From Nocardioides palaemonis (GTDB lineage: Bacteria > Actinomycetota > Actinomycetes > Propionibacteriales > Nocardioidaceae): a stretch of 64,000 bases of DNA. Shown piece by piece: positions 55,495-63,575 of the stretch; the first letter of the stretch is position 1, and each line of letters opens with the position of its first letter. Under the pieces are notes generated by a model that was not told the origin of the DNA, did no database searches, and saw nothing but the letters and a program-made list of their open reading frames with translations. The position numbers and the translations under genes were made by a program. Location: contig NZ_JAGVQR010000004.1 of NCBI RefSeq assembly GCF_018275325.1, positions 930,001-994,000 on the forward strand. Direction: 5' to 3'.

Positions 55495-56685
55495 TCAGCC
55501 CCGGCGCCGGACCCGGCGGTACGCGTCGAGCGTGCCGCGCCCGGCGGGGCTGTCCTCCAGCGTCGTGACGATCTTGCGGCGCACCCGGTAGGCCGGGGTG
55601 GCGTGCGCCCGGTCGCGCTCCTCGCGCGCGTCGCGGAGCTCCTGGTGGAGCCGCTCCTCCACCGCCCGGAGCCGGGCGGCCTCGACCAGCAGCGCGCTGA
55701 TCGCGTCGAGCGCCGGCGGCAGGAGCTCGTCGGCGGTGGCCGTGTCCGGGTCGGCGAAGTCGCCGGCCTCCGGTCCGAGCAGGTCGTCGAGGTCGCCGGC
55801 GACGTCGTAGCCGCGGGCGCGGAGCGTCTCGACCCAGCGGGCCGAGAGGCCGCGCGCCCAGGCGTGGTCATCGGGGGCCAGGCCGAGGCGCGCCGACGAC
55901 ACGCTGCGCGACCACGTCTGGTGCGCCAGCACCTCACGCACCAGCGGCCGGTAGTCGGGCGGCGCGATGATCGAGGTGACCCGCTGGTTGATGGTGCGCA
56001 GCAGCGACGTCTCCGGCACGCCGAGGGAGGGGTTCTCCCGCTCGGCGGTGAGGTCGAGCGGCAGGTCGTCGAGGCCGAAGGTGCGCGAGAAGCGGCGCCA
56101 CAGCTCGCCGCGGTCGGAGCCCGGCGGCGGCACCGTCACCAGGTGGACCCGCTCGGGCGGCAGCGACGAGCCCCAGCGGTCGAGGATGTCGGGCAGCTCC
56201 TGCACCGCCCAGAACCAGGACCCGATCTTCGAGTCGCGACCCGCGTCGCGGATCGTCTCGAGGAACGTCGCGTAGGTGATGTGGCTGCGGTGCTTGACGT
56301 TCTCCTGCCACTCCGCAGGGATCTGGCGGACCAGGTCGCGCGCGGACAGCACGAGGTGGACCTCGGCGTCGCCCAGCGAGTCCAGCGCGCGGGCGACCTG
56401 GGTCGGGGTGGCGCGGGCGAAGATCTCGTGGCTGATGATCGCGGTGCCGTGCCACGCACGCACCTGGGCGGCGAGCCGGTCCCACGCCCCGACGGCCTCC
56501 GTCTCCAGGCCGCCCCAGGGCAGGGTCATCAGGTCGAGCGCGGCGAGGAAGTGGGCGTCGAAGCGGTCGGCGGCATAGAGCACGTCGTGCTCGCGCAGCA
56601 GCGACTGGTTCCGGAAGAGCACGTCCTGGAGGTACGACGTGCCGGTCTTCGGGCAGCCCACGTGCAGCAGCACCCGCCTGCTCAC
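55495..56685 (-). CDS. Sulfotransferase-like protein, copy 1
   Basis: The product is 396 residues. It begins VLLHVGCPKTGTSYLQDVLFRN, a sulfotransferase-type PAPS loop (PKTGTTxLQ), and continues with a 3'-phosphate-binding region containing LVLSARDLVRQIPAEWQENVKHR. The C-terminal 90 residues include a helical region (LRAVEERLHQELRDAREERDRAH) absent from copy 2. The GTG at 56685 overlaps the stop of the next gene upstream (GTGA). The family is loosely related to polysaccharide or glycolipid sulfotransferases, so a cell-surface substrate is plausible. Confidence 0.8.
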   Translation of the reverse strand: MSRRVLLHVGCPKTGTSYLQDVLFRNQSLLREHDVLYAADRFDAHFLAALDLMTLPWGGLETEAVGAWDRLAAQVRAWHGTAIISHEIFARATPTQVARALDSLGDAEVHLVLSARDLVRQIPAEWQENVKHRSHITYATFLETIRDAGRDSKIGSWFWAVQELPDILDRWGSSLPPERVHLVTVPPPGSDRGELWRRFSRTFGLDDLPLDLTAERENPSLGVPETSLLRTINQRVTSIIAPPDYRPLVREVLAHQTWSRSVSSARLGLAPDDHAWARGLSARWVETLRARGYDVAGDLDDLLGPEAGDFADPDTATADELLPPALDAISALLVEAARLRAVEERLHQELRDAREERDRAHATPAYRVRRKIVTTLEDSPAGRGTLDAYRRVRRRG

Positions 56686-57797
56686 CGCTCCACCTGCCCC
56701 TCGCTCGGTCCCCGTGCGCCGGCCGTGCGCCAGCCGGGGTCGACGACCATCCGGACCGCCAGGTCGAGGACCCGCTCGGGCCCGCCGTCCGCGGCCGGCG
56801 TCGCTCCGCTCGGCTCGAGCGCGGCGAGGTCGCCGACGACAGGGTAGCCAGCACGGGTCACCGCGCGTACGGCCCGGGCAGCGGACGTCGCGACCCAGTC
56901 GTGCTCGCGTCGCGGGACCGCCACGGGCTCGGCGCCGGTGCCGGGCATCCGGTCCTGCAGGGTGCGCATCAGGGCCGGGCGCTCCGCGGCCGGGACGCGG
57001 AGGCCGACGACGGCGGCGACGCGCCGGGCGAGCTCGGCCTGGTCGGCGCCGGGGACCGGGACGTGGGGGAGGTGGCGCACGCCGACCTGCCGCGGCAGCC
57101 GCTCGAGGTCGGTCACCACCCGGACGAACGGTCGGCGGGCGTGCCAACGGTGCACGGACCCCACGAGGTCGGCGCGAGCCGGGAGCTGGTCGCGCTCGCG
57201 CCAGAACCGCAGCCACTCCTCCCAGGGCTTGGTGCCGGTCTCGAAGCAGCGCTGGGTCCACGTGCGGGCGAGCAGCTCGTCGAGCGGCGCGCCGACGGCG
57301 ACGAGGAACGGCCGCGGACCACCCTCGGGGCGGCCCCGCGCGACGAGGTCGCGGCGCAGCCCGGCGACCGTCACGGGGTCGCCGACCAGGCGGAACCGGC
57401 GACGCCACGGCCGCGCCCACGACGTCCGGACCGGGTCCGGCCCGAGCGCGACGAGGTCCTCGGCGAGCAGCACGCTCGCCACCCGCAGCAGCTCGTGGGC
57501 GCCGACGGCGGCGGGGTCGACGGGGCGGGGCCCGTAGGCCGACGCGTCGACGCCGACCAGGGGCAGGTCGGCCTTCCCCCGCCCGGCGGCCGGGGTGGCG
57601 AGCACCCGGTCTGCCAGGCCGGCGTCGGTGCTGCCGCCGGAGGCCAGGTTGACCCGGCGCAGCAGCTCGAGCTGCTGGGCGCCCGGCAGCGGACCGGACG
57701 ACGCGGCCTCGCCCGTCCAGTCCAGCCAGGGCGTCGTCCCACCGCCGCGCAGGTGGGCGACCCAGCCGTGCGCGGTGGCCCGGTCGCGGGTGGTCAC
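56682..57797 (-). CDS. Unknown protein encoded between two sulfotransferases
   Basis: The product is 371 residues, starting at a GTG that overlaps the upstream sulfotransferase stop (GTGA), and its own stop overlaps the downstream one (GTGA). It has no signal peptide or obvious transmembrane helices. Recognisable pieces are QLELLRRVNLASGGSTDAGLADRVL, PFLVAVGAPLDELLARTWTQRCFETGTKPWEEWLRFWRERDQLP and PFVRVVTDLERLPRQVGVRHLPHVPVP. The last two resemble the central part of the flanking sulfotransferase proteins, so it may be a divergent relative that has lost the N-terminal PAPS loop. That is inference. Confidence 0.65.
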   Translation of the reverse strand: MTTRDRATAHGWVAHLRGGGTTPWLDWTGEAASSGPLPGAQQLELLRRVNLASGGSTDAGLADRVLATPAAGRGKADLPLVGVDASAYGPRPVDPAAVGAHELLRVASVLLAEDLVALGPDPVRTSWARPWRRRFRLVGDPVTVAGLRRDLVARGRPEGGPRPFLVAVGAPLDELLARTWTQRCFETGTKPWEEWLRFWRERDQLPARADLVGSVHRWHARRPFVRVVTDLERLPRQVGVRHLPHVPVPGADQAELARRVAAVVGLRVPAAERPALMRTLQDRMPGTGAEPVAVPRREHDWVATSAARAVRAVTRAGYPVVGDLAALEPSGATPAADGGPERVLDLAVRMVVDPGWRTAGARGPSEGQVER

Positions 57798-58879
57798 CGC
57801 TCGCGCAGCCGTCGGGCCGCGCTGCGCAACCGGCCGCCGGAGTCGGCCGAGGCGCGGTTGGCGGCCTCCTGCGTCATCACGGTCAGCGCGTCGAGGGCGG
57901 CGCCGAGCTCGAGCTTGGCGCGCACCTTGTCGGGGTCGCGCCACTCGGCGTCCGGCTCGGGACGGCGCGGGCGCAGGTCCTCGACGTCACCGATGACGTC
58001 GACGCCGCTGCCGCGGACCCACTCGATCCAGCGCTCGGCCTGCTCCTCGGCGAAGCCGTAGCGATCGGGAGGCAGGCGCACCGGCACGGCCTTGCGGGAG
58101 ACCAGCACCTCCTGCGCGAGCAGCTCGCGGATGAGCGCGTCGTAGGCCGGCTCGCGCCACACGCCGAGCTCGAGACGCCGGTTGAGCTTGCGCAGCAACG
58201 AGGTCTCGGCGATCCCGAGCGAGCGGTTGTCGCGCTCGGAGTCGAGCGGCGCCCAGGCCGGGTCGATGCCGAAGGCGCGGCAGAAGCGCAGCCAGAGCTC
58301 GTCGCCGTTGGGGCCGCGGTCGTGCGGGACGGTGACCACGTGCACCCGCTCGGGCGGCAGCTTGGCGCCCCAGCGGGCCAGCACGGTGGGCAGGTCCATC
58401 GCGTTGAACATCCACGTCTGGCCACGCTCGACCTTGGTGAGGAAGCGCTTGAACGGCCACTTGCGACCCTGCTTGATCGACTCCTGCCACGCCGCGGGCA
58501 GCTGGCGGCCGAGGTCGCGGGCCGAGTAGACGACGTGGACCTCGCTGCCGGCGAGGTCGTTGAGCGCCTTGGCGACCTTGTCGGGCTTGGCGCCGGCGAG
58601 GATCTCGTGGCTGACCACCACGTTGCCCTCGGCACGCCCGATGCGCCGGACCATCGCGTCCCAGGCACCCTTGGCGTGGCCGGGCGCACCGCCCCAGTCC
58701 TGCTCGAGCAGGTCGAGAGCGGCGCGGAAGTGGAAGACGTCGGTGTCGACGAAGCGGTTCTGCGACGGGATGGTCACGCCGTGGCGCGCCAGGGACCCGG
58801 CGTTGAGCATCAGCCGGTCCTGGAGGTAGGTCGTGCCGGTCTTCGGAGCCCCGATGTGGAGGTGGACGACGCGACTCAT
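57794..58879 (-). CDS. Sulfotransferase-like protein, copy 2
   Basis: This 361-residue protein shares the layout of copy 1. It starts VVHLHIGAPKTGTTYLQDRLMLNAG (PAPS 5'-phosphosulphate loop) and contains VVYSARDLGRQLPAAWQESIKQGR (the 3'-phosphate region). Shared later segments include PPERVHVVTVPHDRGPNGDELWLRFCRAFGID and SLGIAETSLLRKLNRRL. The ATG at 58879 begins the three-gene set. The strictly overlapping genes (GTGA twice) suggest coupled synthesis of enzymes acting on one product, probably a cell-surface glycan or lipid. Confidence 0.82.
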   Translation of the reverse strand: MSRVVHLHIGAPKTGTTYLQDRLMLNAGSLARHGVTIPSQNRFVDTDVFHFRAALDLLEQDWGGAPGHAKGAWDAMVRRIGRAEGNVVVSHEILAGAKPDKVAKALNDLAGSEVHVVYSARDLGRQLPAAWQESIKQGRKWPFKRFLTKVERGQTWMFNAMDLPTVLARWGAKLPPERVHVVTVPHDRGPNGDELWLRFCRAFGIDPAWAPLDSERDNRSLGIAETSLLRKLNRRLELGVWREPAYDALIRELLAQEVLVSRKAVPVRLPPDRYGFAEEQAERWIEWVRGSGVDVIGDVEDLRPRRPEPDAEWRDPDKVRAKLELGAALDALTVMTQEAANRASADSGGRLRSAARRLRER

Positions 58880-58940
58880 GGCGCTGATTCTGCCCGAGCG
58901 ACGCGCGCGGGCGGGAGGCGGCCGGACATCGACTCGCCGC

Positions 58941-59855
58941 TCAGGCGGAGCCGAGGGCGCGGACGACGGCGCTCGGGCTCGGGCGGCCGAGCTCGCCGGC
59001 CATCCACGTGCTGGTCGCGACGACCGCGTCGAGGTCGACGCCGTGCTCGATGCCGAGACCGGTGAGCATCCAGACCAGGTCCTCGGTGGCGAGGTTGCCG
59101 GTCGCCGACTTCGCGTAGGGGCACCCGCCGAGGCCGCCGGCGCTCGCGTCGAAGGTGGTGATCCCCGCCTGCAGCGCCGAGAAGGTGTTGGCGAGGGCCT
59201 GGCCGTAGGTGTCGTGGAAGTGCATCGCCAGCCGGTCGGTGCCGACCCCGGCGTCCGCGAACGCGGCCACCAGCGCCGTCACGTGCCCGGCGGTGGCGAC
59301 GCCGATGGTGTCGCCGAGGCTGAGCTGCGAGGCGCCGAGGTCGAGCAGGCGGGTGCCGGCGGCGACGACCTGATCGATCGCGACGGCGCCCTCCCACGGG
59401 TCGCCGAAGCACATCGAGACGTAGGCGCGGACGTCCATGCCGGCCTCCCGGGCGCGGGCGACGGTGGGCTCGAACATCGCGAACTGCTCGTCGAAGGTGC
59501 GGTTGAGGTTCTTCGACGCGAAGGTCTCGGTGGCGCTGCCGAAGATCGCGACGTGCTCCAGCCCGAGCTCGAGCGCCCGGTCGAGGCCGCGCTCGTTGGG
59601 GACGAGGACCGGCAGGTGCCGCCCGGCGTCACCGAGCTCGGTCATCAGCTCCGCCGCGTCGGCGAGCTGGGGGACCCACCGCGGGTGGACGAACGACGTC
59701 GCCTCGACGATCGGGAGGCCGGCCACCACCAGGCGTCGGACGAACTCCGCCTTGACCGCGACGGGGACGATCGCCTGCTCGTTCTGCAGGCCGTCGCGGG
59801 GACCGACCTCGTAGATCGTGACGCGGTCGGGCAGGCCGTCGGCGCGGACGGTCAT
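58941..59855 (-). CDS. Hydroxymethylglutaryl-CoA lyase
   Basis: The product is 304 residues and splits HMG-CoA into acetyl-CoA and acetoacetate, the last step of leucine degradation. Visible are the metal/substrate site VTIYEVGPRDGLQNEQAIV, the strand LAMHFHDTYGQALANTFSAL and the catalytic cysteine loop GLGGCPYAKSATGNLATEDLVWML. I chose the ATG at 59855 (MTVRADGLPDR). A longer frame starts inside repeat family 2 and adds 28 unlike residues. The carboxylase genes directly upstream fit the same pathway. Confidence 0.94.
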   Translation of the reverse strand: MTVRADGLPDRVTIYEVGPRDGLQNEQAIVPVAVKAEFVRRLVVAGLPIVEATSFVHPRWVPQLADAAELMTELGDAGRHLPVLVPNERGLDRALELGLEHVAIFGSATETFASKNLNRTFDEQFAMFEPTVARAREAGMDVRAYVSMCFGDPWEGAVAIDQVVAAGTRLLDLGASQLSLGDTIGVATAGHVTALVAAFADAGVGTDRLAMHFHDTYGQALANTFSALQAGITTFDASAGGLGGCPYAKSATGNLATEDLVWMLTGLGIEHGVDLDAVVATSTWMAGELGRPSPSAVVRALGSA

Positions 59856-59884
59856 GGGGAGTGGTTTCGCCACCCCCCTCTCGG

Positions 59885-59943
59885 TTCCTGAGGTGCGAGG
59901 AGCCCCGGCGACGAGCCTCGAAGGACGCACCTCAACCACCGAA
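59885..59943. repeat. Repeat family 2, short copy
   Basis: GAGGTGCGAGGAGCCCCGGC to GAGCCTCGAA and GCACCTCAACCACCGAA form a shortened palindrome. It lies between the carboxylase and HMG-CoA lyase genes and overlaps the last 12 bases of the carboxylase gene, supplying its C-terminal residues and stop. Confidence 0.75.
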
Positions 59944-61866
59944 CCCGTCCACGACGAAGAGGGCGGCGCCGAGCTTCACCAGGTCGCCCGCGGCCGCGCC
60001 GATCGTGGTGACCGTGCCGGCGAAGGGCGCCTTGAGCGCGAGCTCCATCTTCATCGCCTCCATCACCCCCAGCGTCTCACCCTCCTCGACGACCTGGCCC
60101 TCGGCGACGTTGACCGCCAGGACCGTGCCGGGCATCGGCGCGAGCAGCGTGCCGTCGCCGGCCGCCACGGCGTGGTCGCCGAACGGGTCGGGGCGCTCCC
60201 AGACCCAGCGCTGGCCGCGGTGGACCACGTCGACGACGTCGCGCTGGATGTTGAGCACGGCGTGCTCGGGCCGGCCGTCGACGAGCAGGTGGACGGTGTG
60301 GTTCTCGGCCGACACCATCTCGACGGCGTGGTCGTCGACGCGTCCGCGGTGGCGGTCGACCACGACCAGGGTGTCGCCGAGGACGACGGTGTCGGGCGCG
60401 GGGTCGGCCCCCATCCGCCACCCGTCCGCGCGCCACGGCCCGGCGCCCCGGCCGACGGTGTCGAGGAGCACCTCGGTCCACGCGCCGAACACCCGCGCCA
60501 GGTCGGCGTCGGGCTCGGGCACCTCGTGGTGATCGAGCCAGGCGGTGTCGATCGAGCAGTCGCGGAACTCGTCGGAGTCGGCGAGGACGCGCAGGAAGCC
60601 GGTGTTGGTGGTGATGCCGAGGACGACCGTCTCCTCGAGCGCACCGACCAGCGTGCGCCGGGCGGCCTCGCGCTCGGCGCCCCACGCGATGACCTTGCCG
60701 AGCATCGGGTCGTAGGAGGTGGAGACCTCCTGCTCCGGCTCGAGGGCGTGGTCGACGCGTACGAACGGGTCTCGAGACAGGCGCTGCGCGCCTTCCTCGA
60801 CCAGCGAGTGGGGCCATCGCACGATCGAGGTGCGGCCGGCCTGGGGCAGGAAGCCGTGGAAGGAGTCCTCGGCGTAGACCCGGGCCTCGATCGCGTGGCC
60901 CTCGAGGCTGATCTCGCCCTGCGCGATGCCGAGCGGCTCGCCGGTCGCGACCAGCAGCTGGAGCTCGACGAGGTCGACCCGCTCGCCGCGCACCCGGGTG
61001 ACCTCCTCGGTCACCGGGTGCTCGACCTGCAGTCGGGTGTTCATCTCCAGGAAGTAGAACTCCCCGGTCGCGTTGTCGAGGAGGAACTCGACGGTGCCGG
61101 CGCCGACGTAGCCGCACTGCTCGGCGAGGGCGACCGCCGCGGACGTGATCGCGGCGCGCTGGGCCTCGTCGATCGTCGGCGCGGGCGCCTCCTCCAGCAC
61201 CTTCTGGTGGCGGCGCTGGGTCGAGCAGTCGCGCTCGAAGAAGTGCAGCACCGTGCCGTGGCTGTCGCCGAGCACCTGCACCTCGATGTGCCGGCCGGAC
61301 TCGACGTACTTCTCGATGAGGAGGGTGTCGTCGCCGAACGAGCTGGCCGCCTCGCGGGCGGCGGCCGCGCGGGCCTCGGGGAGCTCGGCGGCGCTGCGCA
61401 CCACCCGCATCCCCTTGCCGCCGCCGCCGGCGGCCGCCTTGACCAGCACCGGGTAGGCGAGCGAGGCGGGGTCGTCGTCGAGGGCGTACGACGGCACGAC
61501 CGGCACCCCGGCGGCCAGCGCGACCTCGCGGGCGGCGTCCTTGCGGCCCATCGCGTCCATCACGTCGGCCGACGGGCCGACCAGCGTGATGCCGGCCTCG
61601 GCGAGCGCGCGGGCGAAGGGTGCCCGCTCGGACAGGAAGCCGTAGCCCGGGTGCACGAAGCCGGCGCCGGACTCGCGCGCCGCGGCCACCACCTCGTCGA
61701 CGTCGAGGTAGGACCCGACCCGCACCGCCACGTCGGCGGCCCGGGCGTGCGGGGCCTGCGCGTCGAGGTCGGTGTGGATCGCGACGGTGCGCCAGCCGAG
61801 GCGGCGGGCGGTGCGCATCACGCGGAGCGCGATCTCGCCGCGGTTGGCGATGAGGACGGTGTTCAT
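59932..61866 (-). CDS. Acyl-CoA carboxylase biotin-carboxylase/carrier subunit (probably methylcrotonyl-CoA)
   Basis: This 644-residue subunit has an ATP-dependent biotin carboxylase (about 1-450; VLIANRGEIALRVMRTARRLG, the ATP loop KAAAGGGGKGMRVV, and YFLEMNTRLQVEHPVTEEVT). A BT-type linker and a C-terminal biotinyl domain follow, with the acceptor lysine of MEAMKMELALKAP at about residue 606. With the beta subunit upstream and HMG-CoA lyase downstream it fits 3-methylcrotonyl-CoA carboxylase. About 13 residues near 354-367 (SLVEEGAQRLSRDP) are encoded by an in-frame copy of repeat family 1. Confidence 0.92.
   Translation of the reverse strand: MNTVLIANRGEIALRVMRTARRLGWRTVAIHTDLDAQAPHARAADVAVRVGSYLDVDEVVAAARESGAGFVHPGYGFLSERAPFARALAEAGITLVGPSADVMDAMGRKDAAREVALAAGVPVVPSYALDDDPASLAYPVLVKAAAGGGGKGMRVVRSAAELPEARAAAAREAASSFGDDTLLIEKYVESGRHIEVQVLGDSHGTVLHFFERDCSTQRRHQKVLEEAPAPTIDEAQRAAITSAAVALAEQCGYVGAGTVEFLLDNATGEFYFLEMNTRLQVEHPVTEEVTRVRGERVDLVELQLLVATGEPLGIAQGEISLEGHAIEARVYAEDSFHGFLPQAGRTSIVRWPHSLVEEGAQRLSRDPFVRVDHALEPEQEVSTSYDPMLGKVIAWGAEREAARRTLVGALEETVVLGITTNTGFLRVLADSDEFRDCSIDTAWLDHHEVPEPDADLARVFGAWTEVLLDTVGRGAGPWRADGWRMGADPAPDTVVLGDTLVVVDRHRGRVDDHAVEMVSAENHTVHLLVDGRPEHAVLNIQRDVVDVVHRGQRWVWERPDPFGDHAVAAGDGTLLAPMPGTVLAVNVAEGQVVEEGETLGVMEAMKMELALKAPFAGTVTTIGAAAGDLVKLGAALFVVDGFGG
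60767..60806. repeat. Repeat family 1 arm inside a coding sequence
   Basis: The 40-bp block running from GGGTCTCGAGACAGGCGC to CTCGACCAGCG matches the intergenic copy starting at 61885 at 34 of 39 aligned positions. It lies inside the biotin-carboxylase gene and keeps the frame. Confidence 0.75.
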
Positions 61867-61881
61867 GAGGTCTCCTTCGAC

Positions 61882-61968
61882 CGAGGTCTCGTGACGGTCG
61901 CTGCGCGACCTCCTCGACCAGCGGTGCCGCTGGTCGAGGAAGGACGGAGTCCTGTCACGAGACCGAGG
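61882..61968. repeat. Repeat family 1, complete palindrome between carboxylase genes
   Basis: Outer arms GGTCTCGTGAC (61885-61895) and GTCACGAGACC (61954-61964) and inner arms CTCGACCAGCGG and CCGCTGGTCGAG form a nested palindrome. It separates the beta-subunit gene from the biotin-carboxylase gene (106-bp gap) and may lower expression of the downstream genes or protect the upstream mRNA end. Confidence 0.85.
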
Positions 61969-61972
61969 TCCA

Positions 61973-63556
61973 TCACATGCGGAAGATGCCGTACTGGGGC
62001 TCGGGGATCGGGGTGTAGGACGTCGCGCCGAGCGCCATGCCGAGCACGCGGCGGGTGTCGGCGGGGTCGATGATCCCGTCGTCCCACAGGCGGGCGGAGG
62101 CGTAGTAGGGCGAGCCCTGGCGTTCGTACTGCTCCCGGATCGGGCTTCGATAAGCCTCCTCGTCCTCGGCCGACCACTCCTCGCCGCGGGCCTCGAGCCC
62201 GTCGCGACGGACGGTCGAGAGCACGCCGGCGGCCTGCTCGCCGCCCATCACCGAGATCCGGGCGTTGGGCCACATCCAGAGGAAGCGCGGGTCGTAGGCG
62301 CGACCGCACATGCCGTAGTTCCCGGCGCCGAACGAGCCGCCGATGACGACGGTGAACTTCGGGACGACCGAGCAGGCGACCGCGGTGACCAGCTTGGCGC
62401 CGTCGCGGGCGATGCCCTTGTTCTCGTACTCGCGACCCACCATGAAGCCGGTGATGTTCTGGAGGAAGACCAGCGGGATGCCGCGCTGGTTGCACAGCTC
62501 GATGAAGTGGGCGCCCTTGAGCGCCGACTCGCTGAACAGGATGCCGTTGTTGGCGACGATCCCGACCTCGTAGCCGTGGATCCGGGCGAAACCGCACACG
62601 AGGGTGTCGCCGTAGAGCTTCTTGAACTCGTGGAACCGGCTGCCGTCGACGACCCGGCGGATCACCTCGCGCACGTCGTAGGGCGTGCGGGTGTCGGTCG
62701 GGACGACGTCGTAGATCGACTCAGGCGACTCGTGCGGCTCCTCGACGTCGACAGCCGGGGTGCGGGCCGGGGTCGCGGGCGGCAGCGTGTCGACGATCGA
62801 GCGGACGATCTCCAGCGCGTGGGCGTCGTCCTCGGCGAGGTGGTCGACCACGCCGGAGGTGCGGGCGTGGACGTCGCCGCCGCCGAGGTCCTCGGCCGTG
62901 ACGACCTCGCCGGTCGCGGCCTTCACCAGCGGCGGGCCGCCGAGGAAGATCGTGCCCTGGTCGCGCACGATGACCGTCTCGTCCGACATCGCCGGGACGT
63001 AGGCCCCGCCGGCGGTGCAGGACCCCATCACGCTGGCGATCTGCGGGATGCCGCGGGCCGACATGTTCGCCTGGTTGAAGAAGATCCGGCCGAAGTGCTC
63101 GCGGTCGGGGAACACCTCGTCCTGCATCGGCAGGAACGCGCCGCCGGAATCGACGAGGTAGATGCAGGGCAGGCCGTTCTCCGCGGCGACGGCCTGCGCG
63201 CGCAGGTGCTTCTTCACCGTCATCGGGTAGTAGGTGCCGCCCTTGACCGTGGCGTCGTTGGCGACGACCACGCACTCGCGTCCCGAGACCAGCCCGATGC
63301 CCGCCACGACCCCGGCCGACGGGACCGCGTGGTCGTCGCCGCTCCCGTACATCCCGTACGCCGCCAGCGGGGCGAGCTCGAGGAACGGGCTGCCGGGGTC
63401 GAGCAACCGGTCGACCCGGTCGCGCACCAGCAGCTTGCCGCGGTCGGTGTGCTTCTTCCGCGCGGACTCCGAGCCGCCCTCGCGCACCCGGGCCAGCCGG
63501 GAGCGCAGGTCGTCGACGAGCTCGCGCATGGACGGTGGGGTCAGGGGCTCGGGCAC
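61973..63556 (-). CDS. Acyl-CoA carboxylase carboxyltransferase subunit (probably methylcrotonyl-CoA)
   Basis: This 527-residue carboxyltransferase has two crotonase-like halves. N-terminal landmarks are GGTYYPMTVKKHLRAQAVAAENGLPCIYLVDSGGAFLPMQDEVFPDREHFGRIFFNQANMSARGIPQIA. C-terminal landmarks are GVPLVFLQNITGFMVG-like sequence, GSFGAGNYGMCGRAYDPRFLW and PNARISVMGGEQAAGVL. The phrase DSGGAFLPMQ is typical of methylcrotonyl-CoA carboxylase beta rather than propionyl-CoA carboxylase. The start is GTG at 63556. It is the first of three genes for the last part of leucine degradation. Confidence 0.92.
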   Translation of the reverse strand: MPEPLTPPSMRELVDDLRSRLARVREGGSESARKKHTDRGKLLVRDRVDRLLDPGSPFLELAPLAAYGMYGSGDDHAVPSAGVVAGIGLVSGRECVVVANDATVKGGTYYPMTVKKHLRAQAVAAENGLPCIYLVDSGGAFLPMQDEVFPDREHFGRIFFNQANMSARGIPQIASVMGSCTAGGAYVPAMSDETVIVRDQGTIFLGGPPLVKAATGEVVTAEDLGGGDVHARTSGVVDHLAEDDAHALEIVRSIVDTLPPATPARTPAVDVEEPHESPESIYDVVPTDTRTPYDVREVIRRVVDGSRFHEFKKLYGDTLVCGFARIHGYEVGIVANNGILFSESALKGAHFIELCNQRGIPLVFLQNITGFMVGREYENKGIARDGAKLVTAVACSVVPKFTVVIGGSFGAGNYGMCGRAYDPRFLWMWPNARISVMGGEQAAGVLSTVRRDGLEARGEEWSAEDEEAYRSPIREQYERQGSPYYASARLWDDGIIDPADTRRVLGMALGATSYTPIPEPQYGIFRM

Positions 63557-63575
63557 CGGGTCAGGTTAGCGATCG

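Noticed and set aside
62135..62165. Possible repeat fragment (CTTCGATAAGCCTCCTCG) in the carboxyltransferase gene
   Set aside because: It encodes EEAYRSPIREQYE, which fits normal family sequence, and similarity to the repeat families is short.
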